From assembly GCA_031276865.1 (NCBI GenBank), contig JAISMF010000077.1, positions 1 to 64,000 of the forward strand: a stretch of 64,000 nucleotides of DNA, in the 5' to 3' direction. Source of the DNA: Deltaproteobacteria bacterium (GTDB taxonomy: Bacteria; Desulfobacterota; Desulfarculia; Adiutricales; Adiutricaceae). Each line of letters begins with the position of its first letter. The stretch's first letter is position 1. Shown here piece after piece: positions 49,877 to 61,400 of the stretch. The notes beneath the pieces are model-generated. The model was given only the letters and a program-made list of their open reading frames with translations. It was not told the DNA's origin and ran no database searches. The position numbers and the translations under genes were made by a program.

Positions 49877-51175
49877 ATGACCGACGATCGAAACCGCGAA
49901 GACGGGCGAAACAGATCTGACGCCGAGGCGCCGTGTTCCGAACCACCTCAGAGCGCGTCTTCGGAATCAACAGTCGCCGACAACGCCGAATCGGCTGACA
50001 GCGCGAACGGTGGAAACCCGGGCGTCAAAAGCCCTTTTGGACAAAAGGAACCGCATAACCGCCTGTCGAAGGATCATGTTTTCAAGCTAATTTTCCAATT
50101 TCTCTTCTTTATTTCGAATGGGTTAGCAGAGCTGTTCGCTAATTCGCGTGAAGTACGGGGATCGCGTGACAGTAATTTTGGGTTATCGCCCAAGCTCACC
50201 AGCTTCAAGACCGTTAAGAGACACCCGACTACCCGCACCGTGCCAATATTTGAAGTTAACAATGATTTCGCCATTTTACTCAAGGATGGAAGGGTGCTCA
50301 TTGAATTTGAGTCCTTTATAAAACCTCACGAAGAAATGACGAAATTGCTAAAGAGTTTACTAGCCTTATTATTGGAAAACGACCCTCCCGTTTCGAAAAA
50401 CCAGAGGGAGCCTTTCCTTTTACTCATCTATACCGGGGCCCAGAAGTTCCCGGATTCGGCCTTCTGGCGGGGCTTCGGCACCCTGAATTTCAGGGTCATT
50501 TGTCTTAACGAGCTGGACGCGGAAAAGGAGATTGCGGAATTGCGGGAAAAGGTCAATAAGAATCCCGAATTTAAAACTCGGAGCGTCTGGGTCCTGTTTC
50601 TCCTCCTTTTCCCGCCTCTGGCGAAAAAGTTCCATCGGAAACGCCTGTCCGACTGCGCGGCCCTGGCTCTCAAAATACTTGACAACCGGTTAAAAGAGGA
50701 TTATTTTAAGTGCATGAAGACGCTCTACGGCCCAGCTCTAGGCGCTATAGGCCAGGCCGATTGGACAACGGAGGAGAGTTTAATCATGAAATCCACAGCC
50801 GTCCCCATGCCTCCCGAACTGAATAACATCGACGTGGTGTCGCAAACTGACGAACTTTGGTGGATCAAACTCGAATATAAGAAGGAACTGAAGAAGGCTG
50901 TGAAGAAGGCCGCGAAGAAGGCCGCGAAGAAGGCCGCGAAGAAGGCCGCGAAAGAGGCCGCGAAAGAGGCCGCGAAAGAGGCCGCGAAGAAGCTTAAGGC
51001 CGCGAAAGAGGCCGCGAAAGAGGCCGAGGAGAAGCTTAAGGCCGCGAAAGAGGCCGAGGAGAAGAATTCTAAGGAGATCGCCTCCAAGCTCCTTTTGGAA
51101 GGCTTGTCCTTGGAGAAAATCTCCGAAATCACCGGCCTGTCTCTGGAACAGGTGAAGTCCCTCTCCCCAGCCTGA
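49877..51175 (+). CDS. Rpn/PD-(D/E)XK nuclease-family protein with a Lys-Ala repeat
   Basis: 432 aa from ATG 49877 (an in-frame TTG at 49847 is possible). A charged, disordered N-terminus precedes a domain starting KDHVFKLIFQ. It continues with FAILLKDGRVLIEFESF as the probable β-strand with the catalytic Glu, and LLLIYTGAQKFPDS. The C-terminal motif IASKLLLEGLSLEKISEITG is typical of the Rpn (recombination-promoting nuclease) and related families. Residues ~338-400 are a Lys/Ala/Glu repeat that should form a long charged helix. The catalytic Asp-Glu-x-Lys set is not obvious, so activity is uncertain. GC-intermediate composition; it stands alone with a terminator at 51267. Confidence 0.72.
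   Translation: MTDDRNREDGRNRSDAEAPCSEPPQSASSESTVADNAESADSANGGNPGVKSPFGQKEPHNRLSKDHVFKLIFQFLFFISNGLAELFANSREVRGSRDSNFGLSPKLTSFKTVKRHPTTRTVPIFEVNNDFAILLKDGRVLIEFESFIKPHEEMTKLLKSLLALLLENDPPVSKNQREPFLLLIYTGAQKFPDSAFWRGFGTLNFRVICLNELDAEKEIAELREKVNKNPEFKTRSVWVLFLLLFPPLAKKFHRKRLSDCAALALKILDNRLKEDYFKCMKTLYGPALGAIGQADWTTEESLIMKSTAVPMPPELNNIDVVSQTDELWWIKLEYKKELKKAVKKAAKKAAKKAAKKAAKEAAKEAAKEAAKKLKAAKEAAKEAEEKLKAAKEAEEKNSKEIASKLLLEGLSLEKISEITGLSLEQVKSLSPA
50890..51065 (+). repeat. In-frame tandem repeat coding KKAAKKAA and KEAAKEAA
   Basis: Units of 9-12 bases (GCCGCGAAGAAG, GCCGCGAAAGAG) repeat at least fourteen times inside the Rpn-type gene. All unit lengths are multiples of three, so copy-number changes would lengthen or shorten a charged helix without a frameshift. 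Confidence 0.85.
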
Positions 51176-51266
51176 CCTCTCAAAATCGGTTTTCCGGCTC
51201 CCGGCCCTGAGAGGGTCCCCCAACTGGGGGACGCGTCTTTTTTCCGCTTCCCACCCGTATAAATTC

Positions 51267-51312
51267 CCGCCAGGGCGGTCGCGTTCGGCCGTCCTGGCGG
51301 TCTTTATCTGGG
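51267..51312 (+). terminator. Terminator downstream of the Rpn-type gene
   Basis: CCGCCAGGGCGG pairs with CCGTCCTGGCGG (one mismatch in 12) around a ten-base loop and is followed by TCTTTAT. A smaller GTCCCCC/GGGGGAC hairpin lies upstream at 51213-51231. Confidence 0.7.
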
Positions 51313-51536
51313 GGGTCTCCACCCCCGTTCCTTCCGACTCCGCTCCGCCAGTTTTCCCAGGGCTTTCACGCATCCCCCACCAGCCCGTCGCGCTCCCCCG
51401 TTCGAAAACCGCGAAGGCCCTCTTCGCGGACTAAAGAGCGCCTGCTCTCATCCCATTCCCTCTCTTTTTTAGCGCCCGCCCTTTTTTAGCAACAGAAGAT
51501 ATAACTGCGATATATATAGTTATTTATAATTAACTA

Positions 51537-51683
51537 TACCTCATTTTGTACTTTAAAGGAACGTTCAACTTCAGGGAAAAACGCTGGAAACTTACCTGAA
51601 AATTGACGGGCGCGCCAAAAAAATAGTTTCTTTTACCGGTTGGCCGCAACATATCGCGATTAGGTTGCTTATCAGAAGCTGGA
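51537..51683 (+). repeat. ~150-bp direct repeat, copy 1
   Basis: Shares TTTGTACTTTAAAGGA, AAAAACGCTGGAAACTTA and GGTTGCTT with copy 2 at 51723, about 80% alike by eye. AT-rich, non-coding. Confidence 0.7.
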
Positions 51684-51722
51684 GCAAACAACGCGATATG
51701 TATGATTTTCCATGTTCAAACA

Positions 51723-51868
51723 TACCGCGATTTGTACTTTAAAGGAGCGGTCAACTTCGGGGAAAAACGCTGGAAACTTAGCTGGGAATTGCCGGACGCT
51801 CCAAATAAATAGGTTCTTCTACTACTTGACCGCGATATATTTAGGTTGGGTTGCTTGTTGGAGGCGCC
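51723..51868 (+). repeat. ~150-bp direct repeat, copy 2
   Basis: Second copy, 186 bases downstream of the first. Both end near a CGCGAT(A) motif and GGTTGCTT. Function unknown; it may be a duplicated regulatory or element fragment between the Rpn gene and pfaD. Confidence 0.7.
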
Positions 51869-52147
51869 CCTAATTAAATAGATTTAGTTAAATTAATACT
51901 TAAAAACATAAATTAGATATTAAACATTCCCGCGGAACCGCTTCGCCCCCGGGGCTTAAGCGGGGGAAGCCCCCTTTGGCTCCCTTTGACTTGCCTTTAG
52001 CGGGAGCTTATTATATTGTTTTCGCGAGAGTCACGCCTCCCGATTCCGGCCTGGATTCGTTTTTCCGGCTCCCGTTTCTCCATTTCTCCACGGCTCACCC
52101 TCCCCGCCCGTCTACGGGCGGGGAGGGTGAGCCGGAAGCGGCCAACA

Positions 52148-53704
52148 ATGTCCAACTCTCTTTTCCTCGACAATCTGCTAACCGCCCTCTACGACCCCCT
52201 GGAACCCATCTACCTGAAATCGGGCGGCGAGATGGCCGTCCACGGCGACTGCGGGATAACCGCCATGATCCCCCCCATCGCCCCGGGAAACTTCGGCTCC
52301 AAGGCCTTCCGCAAGGAATTCAACCTCCGCTTCGCCTACATGGCCGGAGCCATGGTGGGGGGCATAAGCTCGGTCACCATGGTGGAGGCCCTGGCCCAGG
52401 CGGATCTCCTCGGCGTCTTCGGGGCCTCGGGGCTCGCGCCGGAGGCGGTGGAGGACGCGGTCGCGCGGCTAGGAAAGGACTTACCGGGTAAAAGCTTCGG
52501 CTCGTGCCTGATCCACACCCCCCAGGACCCCGAGCTGGAGCGGAAGATTGTGGACATCTACCTCAAACACAAGGTGTCCCTGGTGGAGGCCTCGGCCTTC
52601 CTCCAAATTTCCCCCGCGCTCGTCTTGTACCGTCTAAGCGGGTTAAGGGAGCTTCCCGACGGCTACATCGTGGCCCCCAACAGGATCGTCGCCAAATGCT
52701 CCCGGGTGGAGCTGGCCCGCCGCTTCTTCAGCCCGCCCCCCGAAAAGATCGTGAAAAGCCTTCTGGAGAATAAACTCATAACCCCCTCCGAGGCCGAGCT
52801 GTCCCGCTACATACCCATGGCCCAGGATCTAACGGCCGAGGCCGACTCCGGCGGACACACCGACTTCCGGCCGGCCATCACCCTGTGGCCCAGCATGCTC
52901 CACCTGGCCGAGGAGTACACCCGCAAATTCGACTACCTCCAGCCGCTGCGGGTGGGGGCCGCGGGCGGACTGGGCACCCCGGCCGCCCTCCAGGTGGCCC
53001 AGGACATGGGCTGCTCCTATTTCGTGACCGGTTCCATCAACCAGAGCTGCGTGGAATCGGGACTCTCCCCCCGGGGAAAGGAGCTCCTGGCCAAGGCCGG
53101 ACAGACCGACGTGTCCGCCGCCCCGGCGGCGGACATGTTCGAGCTGGGGGCCAAAGTGCAGGTGCTTAAATACGGCACCCTCTTCGCGCCCCGGGCCCAG
53201 AAGCTCGCGGAACTCTACCGCTCCTGCGCCGCGCCGGAGGACATACCGGCGGACGAGGTCCAGGCCTTGGAGGAGAAGATATTTAAAAAACCCCTCTCCG
53301 AGGTCTGGCGCGAGACCGAGGAGTTCTTCCAAAAGAGGGATCCGGCGCAACTTAAAAAGGCTGAAAATCCCAAATACAAGCTCGCTTTGATGTTCCGCTG
53401 GTACCTGGGCCAGGCCTCCCGCTGGGCCATCGCCGGAAACGAGGAGCGCCGCGCCGACTGGGCCATTTTCACGGGCCCCTCCATGGGCGCCTTCAACGAG
53501 TGGGCGCAGGGAAGCCATTACGAGGATCCCTCCCGACGCCGGGTGGTCGATCTGGCCTTCAACCTCCTCTACGGCCTGGCCGTCCTGAAACGCCTGACCC
53601 TGGCCCGGGATCTGGGACTTCTTCCGGACGATCAGATGTCGACCTTGAAACCCCTACCTCCGGAGCAGCTGGCGGACTACATTTCCATCAATCCCAACCT
53701 CTGA
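52148..53704 (+). CDS. pfaD: PfaD-type enoyl reductase of a PUFA-synthase-like pathway
   Basis: 518 aa from ATG 52148; an upstream in-frame extension to 52016 is not protein-like. Family hallmarks run throughout: DPLEPIYLKSGGEMAVHG near the start, FNLRFAYMAGAMVGGI, SFLQISPALVLYR in slightly varied form, and the flavin-phosphate motif AAGGLGTPAA. Further markers are GSINQSCVESGLS, TDVSAAPAADMFELGAKVQV, KYGTLFAPRA and FTGPSMGAFNEW. PfaD proteins are FMN-dependent, acting in trans to reduce the enoyl intermediate during polyunsaturated or related fatty-chain synthesis. It lies 1.7 kb before the PfaA-like gene on the same strand, so it very likely serves the synthase encoded there. Confidence 0.93.
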   Translation: MSNSLFLDNLLTALYDPLEPIYLKSGGEMAVHGDCGITAMIPPIAPGNFGSKAFRKEFNLRFAYMAGAMVGGISSVTMVEALAQADLLGVFGASGLAPEAVEDAVARLGKDLPGKSFGSCLIHTPQDPELERKIVDIYLKHKVSLVEASAFLQISPALVLYRLSGLRELPDGYIVAPNRIVAKCSRVELARRFFSPPPEKIVKSLLENKLITPSEAELSRYIPMAQDLTAEADSGGHTDFRPAITLWPSMLHLAEEYTRKFDYLQPLRVGAAGGLGTPAALQVAQDMGCSYFVTGSINQSCVESGLSPRGKELLAKAGQTDVSAAPAADMFELGAKVQVLKYGTLFAPRAQKLAELYRSCAAPEDIPADEVQALEEKIFKKPLSEVWRETEEFFQKRDPAQLKKAENPKYKLALMFRWYLGQASRWAIAGNEERRADWAIFTGPSMGAFNEWAQGSHYEDPSRRRVVDLAFNLLYGLAVLKRLTLARDLGLLPDDQMSTLKPLPPEQLADYISINPNL

Positions 53705-55426
53705 GGCCTCCCGTCGTCCCCGGGCCCCCCGCCGGATCCCCGGGGGAACTCCGCCTTGGCGCCGGGTTCTTCAAGAGTTAAAACCCTTTGAAACTTCCGC
53801 TTCTGAAAAAATTGGCAAAGGCTTGGGGGGGGGACGCGAAACAGGCGAAAAAACGCGCGATTATGAAATTACGGGAAACATGAAACGGCAATCGAATTCG
53901 ACCGCGTGAAACCCTAAATTTTTCCGCCGCCGTTTCGCCTCGTCAAGTTTCGTCTCCCCTCTAAAAACAAAGGCGTCAGCAAGATATTTTTCGGGGGGCG
54001 TTTACCGCGACAACTTTTTTGAGCGGCCGAAAACGCCCACACCCGTTTCAATCATCTAATTCGCGTCCGAAACGCTCTTCTCGACGCTTTGTTTCCGCGC
54101 TTATCCGCAAGCGTCGATTTAAAGGAATCATGGGTTTTTCTTGTGAATTCAACTTCAATAATTTTTTATTCATTTTTTTCACACGCCAAATCAATTTCAA
54201 AATTTCTTATGGATGAGTATGTTTCATCTCCGTCATCGACATGTGTTTTGCGAATATATCGGTGAATTACGCGTCACCCCGGCGGACGAAAGTTAAAGCG
54301 TTAGAATGAAGAGGTTCCCCCCTTTATCCGGATCTTTCCAATATTTAACCGCCGGAGAGATAATGATGGAGGTTTTCCAAAAAAACACCCGAAGCGGAGG
54401 ATAATCCGGAGAGGGCGTTCGCGAAAATTTCCTTTAACAGGGGTCATCGCCTTTTAGGACGCCGCTTTGCGATTTTTCCCCTTTTTTGAGATTAGTTTTT
54501 TTCATCCTCCACGTTGGAATACGCCTGATGGAAATGTTTTAAGCGCCCGCCCTCCGCTTCCGTTCAACCGAGGATTTTAGTTCGCGAATAGGGGGCGACC
54601 CCGCCATTGTTCCCGAGACCTCTTTTCCCAATCTCGACTCGCGGGGAAAGTCCCCCTGGGAATTTATTTCCGCCGCGGAAACTTTAACCCATAGCGCGGC
54701 GGCGATAAAAACCGAATTCATAAAAAACGCTCCCTCGCCAAACCTTTTCGTTTCCCAGTCGTCTCCGTAGTCGCTTCCCGCGCCTCCGCCCGCGGCCCTC
54801 CAACTTGTCCAGGCCGTCCCGGGCGAGCTTTTCACCCCCCTTTCCCCCCGTTAATTTAAAACCGTTTTCCGCCTCCCCCCGGCCGTCCCCGCCCTCCGCC
54901 GGCGGCTCCGGCGGCTCCGGCCGTTTCGCGGGGGCGAAGGGCGAGCTCCGAAAAAGGGCGCCCCAATTCGGGGCTCGACTGCGAACGCGTCCGGTAAAGG
55001 GCCCCGGTCCTTTTTCCCCGCTTATCTTTTTCCCCCGCCCGCCTCTTTTCCGATCAAACGATCGTGCGGAAAACCGCTTTCCGCGGGCTTAAGCCTCCCC
55101 CGGCTTCGAGACGGAGCGGAAATCAGGCCCGAAGCTTCCGGAAAGAGGCCGGAAACCAATCCCCAAGAGCCCGAAGAGGGCGCCGGGCGCCTTGAATCGG
55201 GAGGCGTAAAAATGCTAAAATGTTCCGTTTCTTAGCAGGCTGTTCTCCGAGAGCCACCTTTTTCCCCCGGACCCCGTCCCCGGGCCCCTTTCGCCTTCTT
55301 TCCCGCCGTTTTCCGGCTCTCGCGGGTGGAACGGCTTTTTCTTTGACAAGCCCTCTTTTTCATCCGGTCGCGCTCTTCGCCGCCCCCTCGAGTTCGGGAG
55401 GGCGAAGGGCGCGCCCTCCAGGTTTT
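53705..55426. other. Gap between pfaD and the PfaA-like gene
   Basis: 1.7 kb with no supported gene. It contains family A copy 10 (54274-54364) in an AT-rich patch at 54000-54400. Both sides are GC-rich. A CCCCGGG/CCCGGGG hairpin lies at 53718-53748 after pfaD. Confidence 0.4.
54274..54364 (+). repeat. Miniature inverted-repeat element, family A, copy 10
   Basis: Starts TCACCCCGGCGGACGAAAG and ends AATATTTAACCGCCGGAGAG. The interior matches copy 6 (GCGTTAGAATGAAGA, TCTTTCCAATATT). It is the only copy sitting between core-composition genes. Confidence 0.7.
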
Positions 55427-58400
55427 ATGAACGCTCCCGCTTCCTCCAAACCCGGCCCCGCCTCCGGTTACGACGGCTCCGCCGCTATTATCGGCCTGGG
55501 AGCCCATTTCCCCGGCCGCCCCGGCGTTTCGGGCTACTGGTCGCTTGTGAAAAACGGCCTGGACGCCGTGACGGACATCCCCAAGGATCGTTTCCTAATC
55601 GAGGACTACTACGACCCGGACCCCAAGGCCCGGGACAAGATCTACGTGAAAAGGGGGGCCTTCCTCAGCCCCCTCGCCTTCGAGCCGTTGAAGTACGGCA
55701 TCCCCCCCCGGGAGATGGAGTCCGTGGACTCCACCCAGCTTTTAAGCCTCCTCGTCGCGGACGCGGCCCTCACGGACGCCGGCTATCCGGCGGACCGCGC
55801 GAACCACGGCCGCACGGCCGTCATCCTCGGCGTGACCGGGGCCTTGAAGATGGTGGTGAGCTTGGGATCGAGGCTCGCGCATCCCCAGATCCGCCGGGCC
55901 ATGGAGGCCTGCGGGGTGCGGCCCCAGGTGATACAAAGGGTCTTGGAGCGCTTCTCCCAGTCCTTCGAGCCCTGGACCGAGAGCTCCTTTCCGGGGCTCT
56001 TGGGAAACGTGGCCGCGGGCCGGGTGGCCTCGCGGCTGAACCTCCAGGGCGAGAACATGGCCGTGGACGCCGCCTGCGCGAGCTCGCTCGCGGCCGTGTC
56101 CCAGGCCCTTCTGGCTTTGAGGGCGAAAAAGGCCGATCTGGTGGTGACCGGCGGCGCCGACACCTTCAACGACCCCTTCATGTTCTCCTGCTTCTCCAAG
56201 ACCCCGGCCCTCTCCCGCACGGGGGAGGCCCGGGTCTTCGATCGGGGGGGCGACGGCACCATGCTGGGCGAGGGCGTGGGGATAGTGATTTTAAAGCGCC
56301 TGGAGGACGCCCGCCGGGACGGCGACAGGATCTACGCGGTGATAAGGGCCGCGGGCTCGGCCTCGGACGGCCGGGGCGCCTCGATCTTCGCCCCCAGCGC
56401 CAAGGGCCAGACCCTGGCCTTGGAGAGGGCCTTTCGGGAGGCCGGCTGGGAGGCGCGCGAGGTGGAGCTTTTGGAGGCCCACGGCACGGGCACGGCCGTG
56501 GGCGATCAAGTGGAGCTTTCGGCGCTCCAGGCCTTCTTCGGCCGGGACTTGCCGGCGGCGGACGCCGGGGAAAAGGACCCGGCCGCCCCCCCGCTTCCCT
56601 GGTGCGCCTTGGGCTCGGTTAAAAGCCAGATCGGCCACGCCAAGGCGGCGGCCGGCGCGGCCGGCCTCATCAAGGCCGCGCTCGCCCTCCACCACAAGGT
56701 GCTGCCCCCCACCATCCACGTGAAAAAGCCCCTGGAGCCCTTTTCCCGGGAGGGCTGCCCCTTTTATCTGAACACCCGGGCCCGGCCCTGGTTCGCGTCG
56801 CCCAAACATCCCCGCCGGGCCGGGGTTTCGGCCTTCGGTTTCGGCGGCTCCAACTTCCACGTCCTTTTAGAGGAGGCCGGGGACGTGAAAATGCCCTTCG
56901 ACGCCGGGGTGCACCTTTTGCCGCTCGCGGGGAAAAGCCTTTCCGCCGTGGCCCTCCAGATAAAAGATCTAAGCGAGTCCGCCGGACTCGCTCTAAGCCC
57001 CCTGGAGCTCAAAGACCCCCTTTTAAGGCCCCTGGCCTTCTCCCAGGCCCTGGACTCCCGGATCCGCCCCCTCATCTCGTCGTTTAACCCGGAGGCGGAG
57101 GAAAAGGTCTTTCTGGCCTTCCCCGGGGAGCGGGCCGGAAGCTTTCTGGAGACCCTCCCCGAGGTCCTCGATGCCCGCCGCCGGGGCGGCGCCGGCTTCA
57201 AACTCCCGGACGGGGTCTTTTTCGGCCGCGAAAAATCCCCCCAGGGCCTGATCTTCTTCGATCCGGGCGGACTCCCCCTCGGATCCGGCCAGGGGCTCGA
57301 TTTGGCCCTGGACTTCCCCCACTACCAGATGATCCTGGATCTCTTCTCCCAGGGCCGGGAGGGATCGCCCATCGGGCTCCTCCTCCACCCCCCGGAGACG
57401 CTTCCGGAGTCTTCGCTCGCGGCCCTGCGAGAGGAGCTGAGGGATCCCGCCAGCTCCTATTTTCTGGGACCGGCCCTCGCGGCGGCCCTCCACGAGCTCT
57501 ACTCCTTTTTCGGCTTGGCTTGCGGCGAATGCGCGGGAAGCGGACCCGGCTTCGTCTCCGCTTTGATCGTGGGCGGCTTTCTGCCTTTAAAGGAGGCCGT
57601 TAAAGGCCTGGGCGCGATCAAGCGCCCGGCGGAACTTAAAACGCTCAGAAAAACCCTGGAGGGACTCTCCCTCACGCTTCCGGAAAACCCCGGACTCCCT
57701 AAACTTTTGGGGCCGGACGCCGAGCCCGTCTTAAGCGTCGCCCGCGCCCGGGAGATCCTTTTAAGCGAACTCGAAGAGGTCCTCCGGGCCCCCGGAAAAG
57801 GGGCGGAAATAAACGGCCGCGCCGTAAAGGACCCGGACACCCCGAAGAGCCCGGACGACTCCCCCGTGAAGGCGGAAAATTCGACTTTAAAAGAGAGCGC
57901 CCCCTTCGCGGGCGAAGACGGCGAGGGGGGGGAGGATCCGTCCCTTCCGCCCGCGCTCCGGTTTTTTTTACGGCGCTTTCCGGAAAAGCTCCTCCTCTTG
58001 GCCGGCGGCCCGGAGTCTCCGGAGGCCGGATTCGGAGAGGATTTTCCAAAATCCGCGGGCGAGATCGACGTGGACCTTTTGGGAAGGGTCTTAAGAAACC
58101 CGACGGGCGCCTTGGATCTGGCCAAAAACCTGGCCCTTTTGGCCTCCCGGGGGGTGAACGTCCTATTTAAAAACTGGTCCTTCGGAAGCTTCCCGACCCC
58201 CAAACCCCGGGGGCACCACGTCATGCTCGGCGGCGCGAACCTCTTCAAACCCGCCTTCGCCGCGGGCGAATCCGACCCGCGGGGCGGGGAGCTAAGCGAT
58301 TTTCCCTTGGACCTTCCGGAAGAAGGGGAGGGGGAAACCCAGGGGCGCGTCCTCCGCTTGGAAAACGGCCTAGCCGCCCTCCAACGAAACCAGGCCGAAA

Positions 58401-61400
58401 CCCTTTCCATCCTCCGCTCCCTGGAAAGGCGGATCCCCCCATCCGCCGGGGCGCCTTCCCCGGCGGCCCTCTTCGGGGCGCCTTCCCCGGCGCCCCTCCG
58501 CCAGGCGCCCCCCCCCGAAGAAGGGGACCCGACTTTACCGGCCGCCTCCGGGAGCCTCCTCAAAGTCGTTCCCAACCCCGGTTTTCAAGATTTCGGGAGC
58601 TCGTTTAGGGAAAAAGACCCCGCCCCTCCGGAAGAGCCCCGCCGGGCGGATTCACCCGGGGCGGATTCCGCCCCTCCGCGGTCGGCGGCGGCGGAGAGCT
58701 TCTACGCCTTGATCGCGAAAGAGACGGGCTATCCCCGGGAGGCCCTGCGGGCGGACATGGATCTGGAAAACGATCTGGGCCTCGACTCCATTAAAAAGGT
58801 GGAGCTCCTCTCCGAGGCGGCCCGGGTCTTTCCCGGCTTCCAAAGCGACCCCGGGGCCCTCACCCTGGGCGCCCTCGCGGCCCTCTGCGGGGTCGCCCCG
58901 AGTCCGGAAAGTCCCGCCCCCCCCTCCAGGCGGCCGGCCTCCGCTCCCCGCGGCTTCGGGGAAGGCCCGCCGGAGCCGCCCTCCGGCCGGACCGCGCCGG
59001 CGGAGCTCCCCGCGGCGCGGGAGCGGGTTTTACAAATCATCGCCGCCGAGACCGGATACCCGGCCGAGACCTTGACCGGCTCCCTCTCCCTGGAGGGGGA
59101 TCTGGGCTTGGACTCCATTAAAAAGGTGGAGATCCTCTCCCTGATCGGGGAGTTTCTTCCCGCGGGGGATCCGGGGGTCTTAGGCGCCGCCGAAACCATA
59201 GACGACATCCTGAAAACCCTGCCCCCGGCGGAGGCCCCCGGCCCCGTAAGCGCGGCCGGAGGCCTTCCGGGCGGGGGGGATCCCCCGGATCGCCCGAAGG
59301 GATCCCTTCGGCCCTTAAGCCGGGTGGGCCCCCTGGGGACCCGCTCCAGCGCCCTCGACGTCCAATCGTCTCCGCGGGCGGGGGAGGAGGAGGAAGGCGA
59401 AAAAGAGGACCGCGCGCTCGAGGACCTCGAAAAGATGGTCCTGCGCCTGGTCTCCCGGGAGACGGGCTATCCGGAGGAATCCTTAAGTCCGGGGCTTGAT
59501 TTGGAAAACGATCTGGGCCTCGACTCCATTAAAAAGGTGGAGCTTTTAAGCCTTTTAACCGAGGAGGCGGGAAAAAGAAGCGCCCTTAAGGAGGCGGGAA
59601 CCGAGCTGCAGCGGGCCTTAAGCGCCTCCTCCACCCTGGGCGACTGGATCGCCTCCCTCGCCCTCTTGAGCCGGAAGAGGCCCCGGGGCCTCCCCGCCCC
59701 GCCGGATCCCCTGCGCTCCCCCCTCCCCCTCGCGGCCTTCCTGGACGCCCCGAATCCCCGGGATCCAAAGATCCCGCGGAAGGACGCCCCTTTCGGGGAG
59801 GCTTCCGCGTTTCCGCCCCCGGGGCGGGAATCCGTTTCCGGCGGCCTCCCCTCCGATTGGGACGGCGAAAGCGGCTCCGCGGGATCCCCCCACGGGGAGG
59901 GCGTCCCGGAGGAGACCGGCGTGAAGGGATCCGCCCCGGCCCCCCGGGAGGGATCCGGCCGGGACGTTTTTCCCGGCGTGATCAATCCCGGATTCTCCGT
60001 GCGGGATCCGGACGGTTTAAACACGGGCTCCCTCCTCGGAGAAGGGGGCCCGCGGGACCCCTCCCCGCCCTTCGCCTTGATGGATCCGGACTACCGCCAT
60101 GGCGAGGCGGCCCCCCTTTCCCGCGGGGGGGCTCCCCGCGCCCCCCGGGCGAAGCCCGGGGAGCGGGTCCCGAGAGGCGGAGAACGCCAGGCGGCGGTCT
60201 TCCGGGTGGAGTCCCAGCCCTTGAACCCCCTTTCCGGGGAGGCGGACCTTAAGGCCCACTCGCCGGTCATCCTGGTGGGGGGGAGCCCCCAGGCGGATTT
60301 TCTCGCCGGGGGGCTAAAGGAGAGGGGGCTCCTCTTGAAAAGGGTATCCTGGCGGGACGATTTTTCCTCCCTCTTTCAGAGCGGCTCTTTGGACGTGGAG
60401 GGGGAGAAGGCCCGCTCCCTGGTTTTAGTCTGGCCGGGATCGGATCGGGATCCCTTCCTCGCCCGTCAGGCCTTGGCCATTTTAAAAGAGGCCGGACCGA
60501 GCTTGAGCTCGGTCGCGGGGGTGACCTCGCTGGGCGGAAACTTCTCCCGGCCCGGAAACGGGGAGGGGCCCCGATCCTCGGGCAACTACGCCTCCGCCGC
60601 CCTTTTGGGGCTCATCCGGACCATCGCCCTGGAGTGGCCGGAAATAAGGACCCGGGTGATCGATCTGCCCTTGGCCGCGCACGAGATGCACCTTCCGGAC
60701 ATTCAAGAGCGCGTCGTGGAGCGCCTCTTTTCCGACGGCCCTCTGGAAATCGGCATCCCCTCCTCCGAGCGGTCCCTCTCCCTGGCTCTGTCGCCGGTGG
60801 AGATCTCCGGCAGGTCGAATCCGGGCGGGCCTCCGGCCCTAAAACCCGGGGACACCTTGGTCGCGACCGGCGCCTTAAGGGGTTTGACGGCCCTGGTTTT
60901 AAAGGAGCTCGCGGCCCAGGAGCGTCCGGACATGGTCATCCTGGGCCTCGACCCCTTGGGGCCGCCCGAGCCCCCGTGGCTTTCCGAACTTAAAACCTTG
61001 AAGGAAATCAAGGCCAGGTTCCGCTCCATGTTCCAAGACGCCCTCGGCGCCGCCGAGCTCCACGAGCGGGCGGAGTTGGCCCTCAAGTCCCGGGCCTTGC
61101 GGGAGACTTTAACGGATCTGGAAAACCTGGGCTCCCGGGTGGAGTACCTCTCCGGCGACTTTTTAAACCCGGAGGTTCTGGACGGGGCCCTACGGTTCAT
61201 CCGCCGGGAGCGCGGCCCCGTCAAGGGCTTGGTCCACGGCGCCGGCGCCTTGGACGGCGGCTGGATCGAAGACTTCCATCGCTTGGAATTCTCCCGGGTC
61301 TACGCCACCGGAGCCGAGACGGCCGCGCGGCTTTTAGAGGCCTTCCAAGACGAGCCCCTCTCCCTCATCCTGTTTTTAAGCCCGGCCCCCGAGGCCCCGG

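Noticed and set aside
50890..51065. CRISPR-like array because of regular short repeats
   Set aside because: The units are contiguous 9-12 base codons inside an ORF, without spacers.
57499..58575. 358-codon open frame on the minus strand inside the PfaA-like gene
   Set aside because: It is Ser/Arg/Pro/Gly-rich and antisense to a clear domain-bearing gene. Long antisense frames are expected at this GC content.
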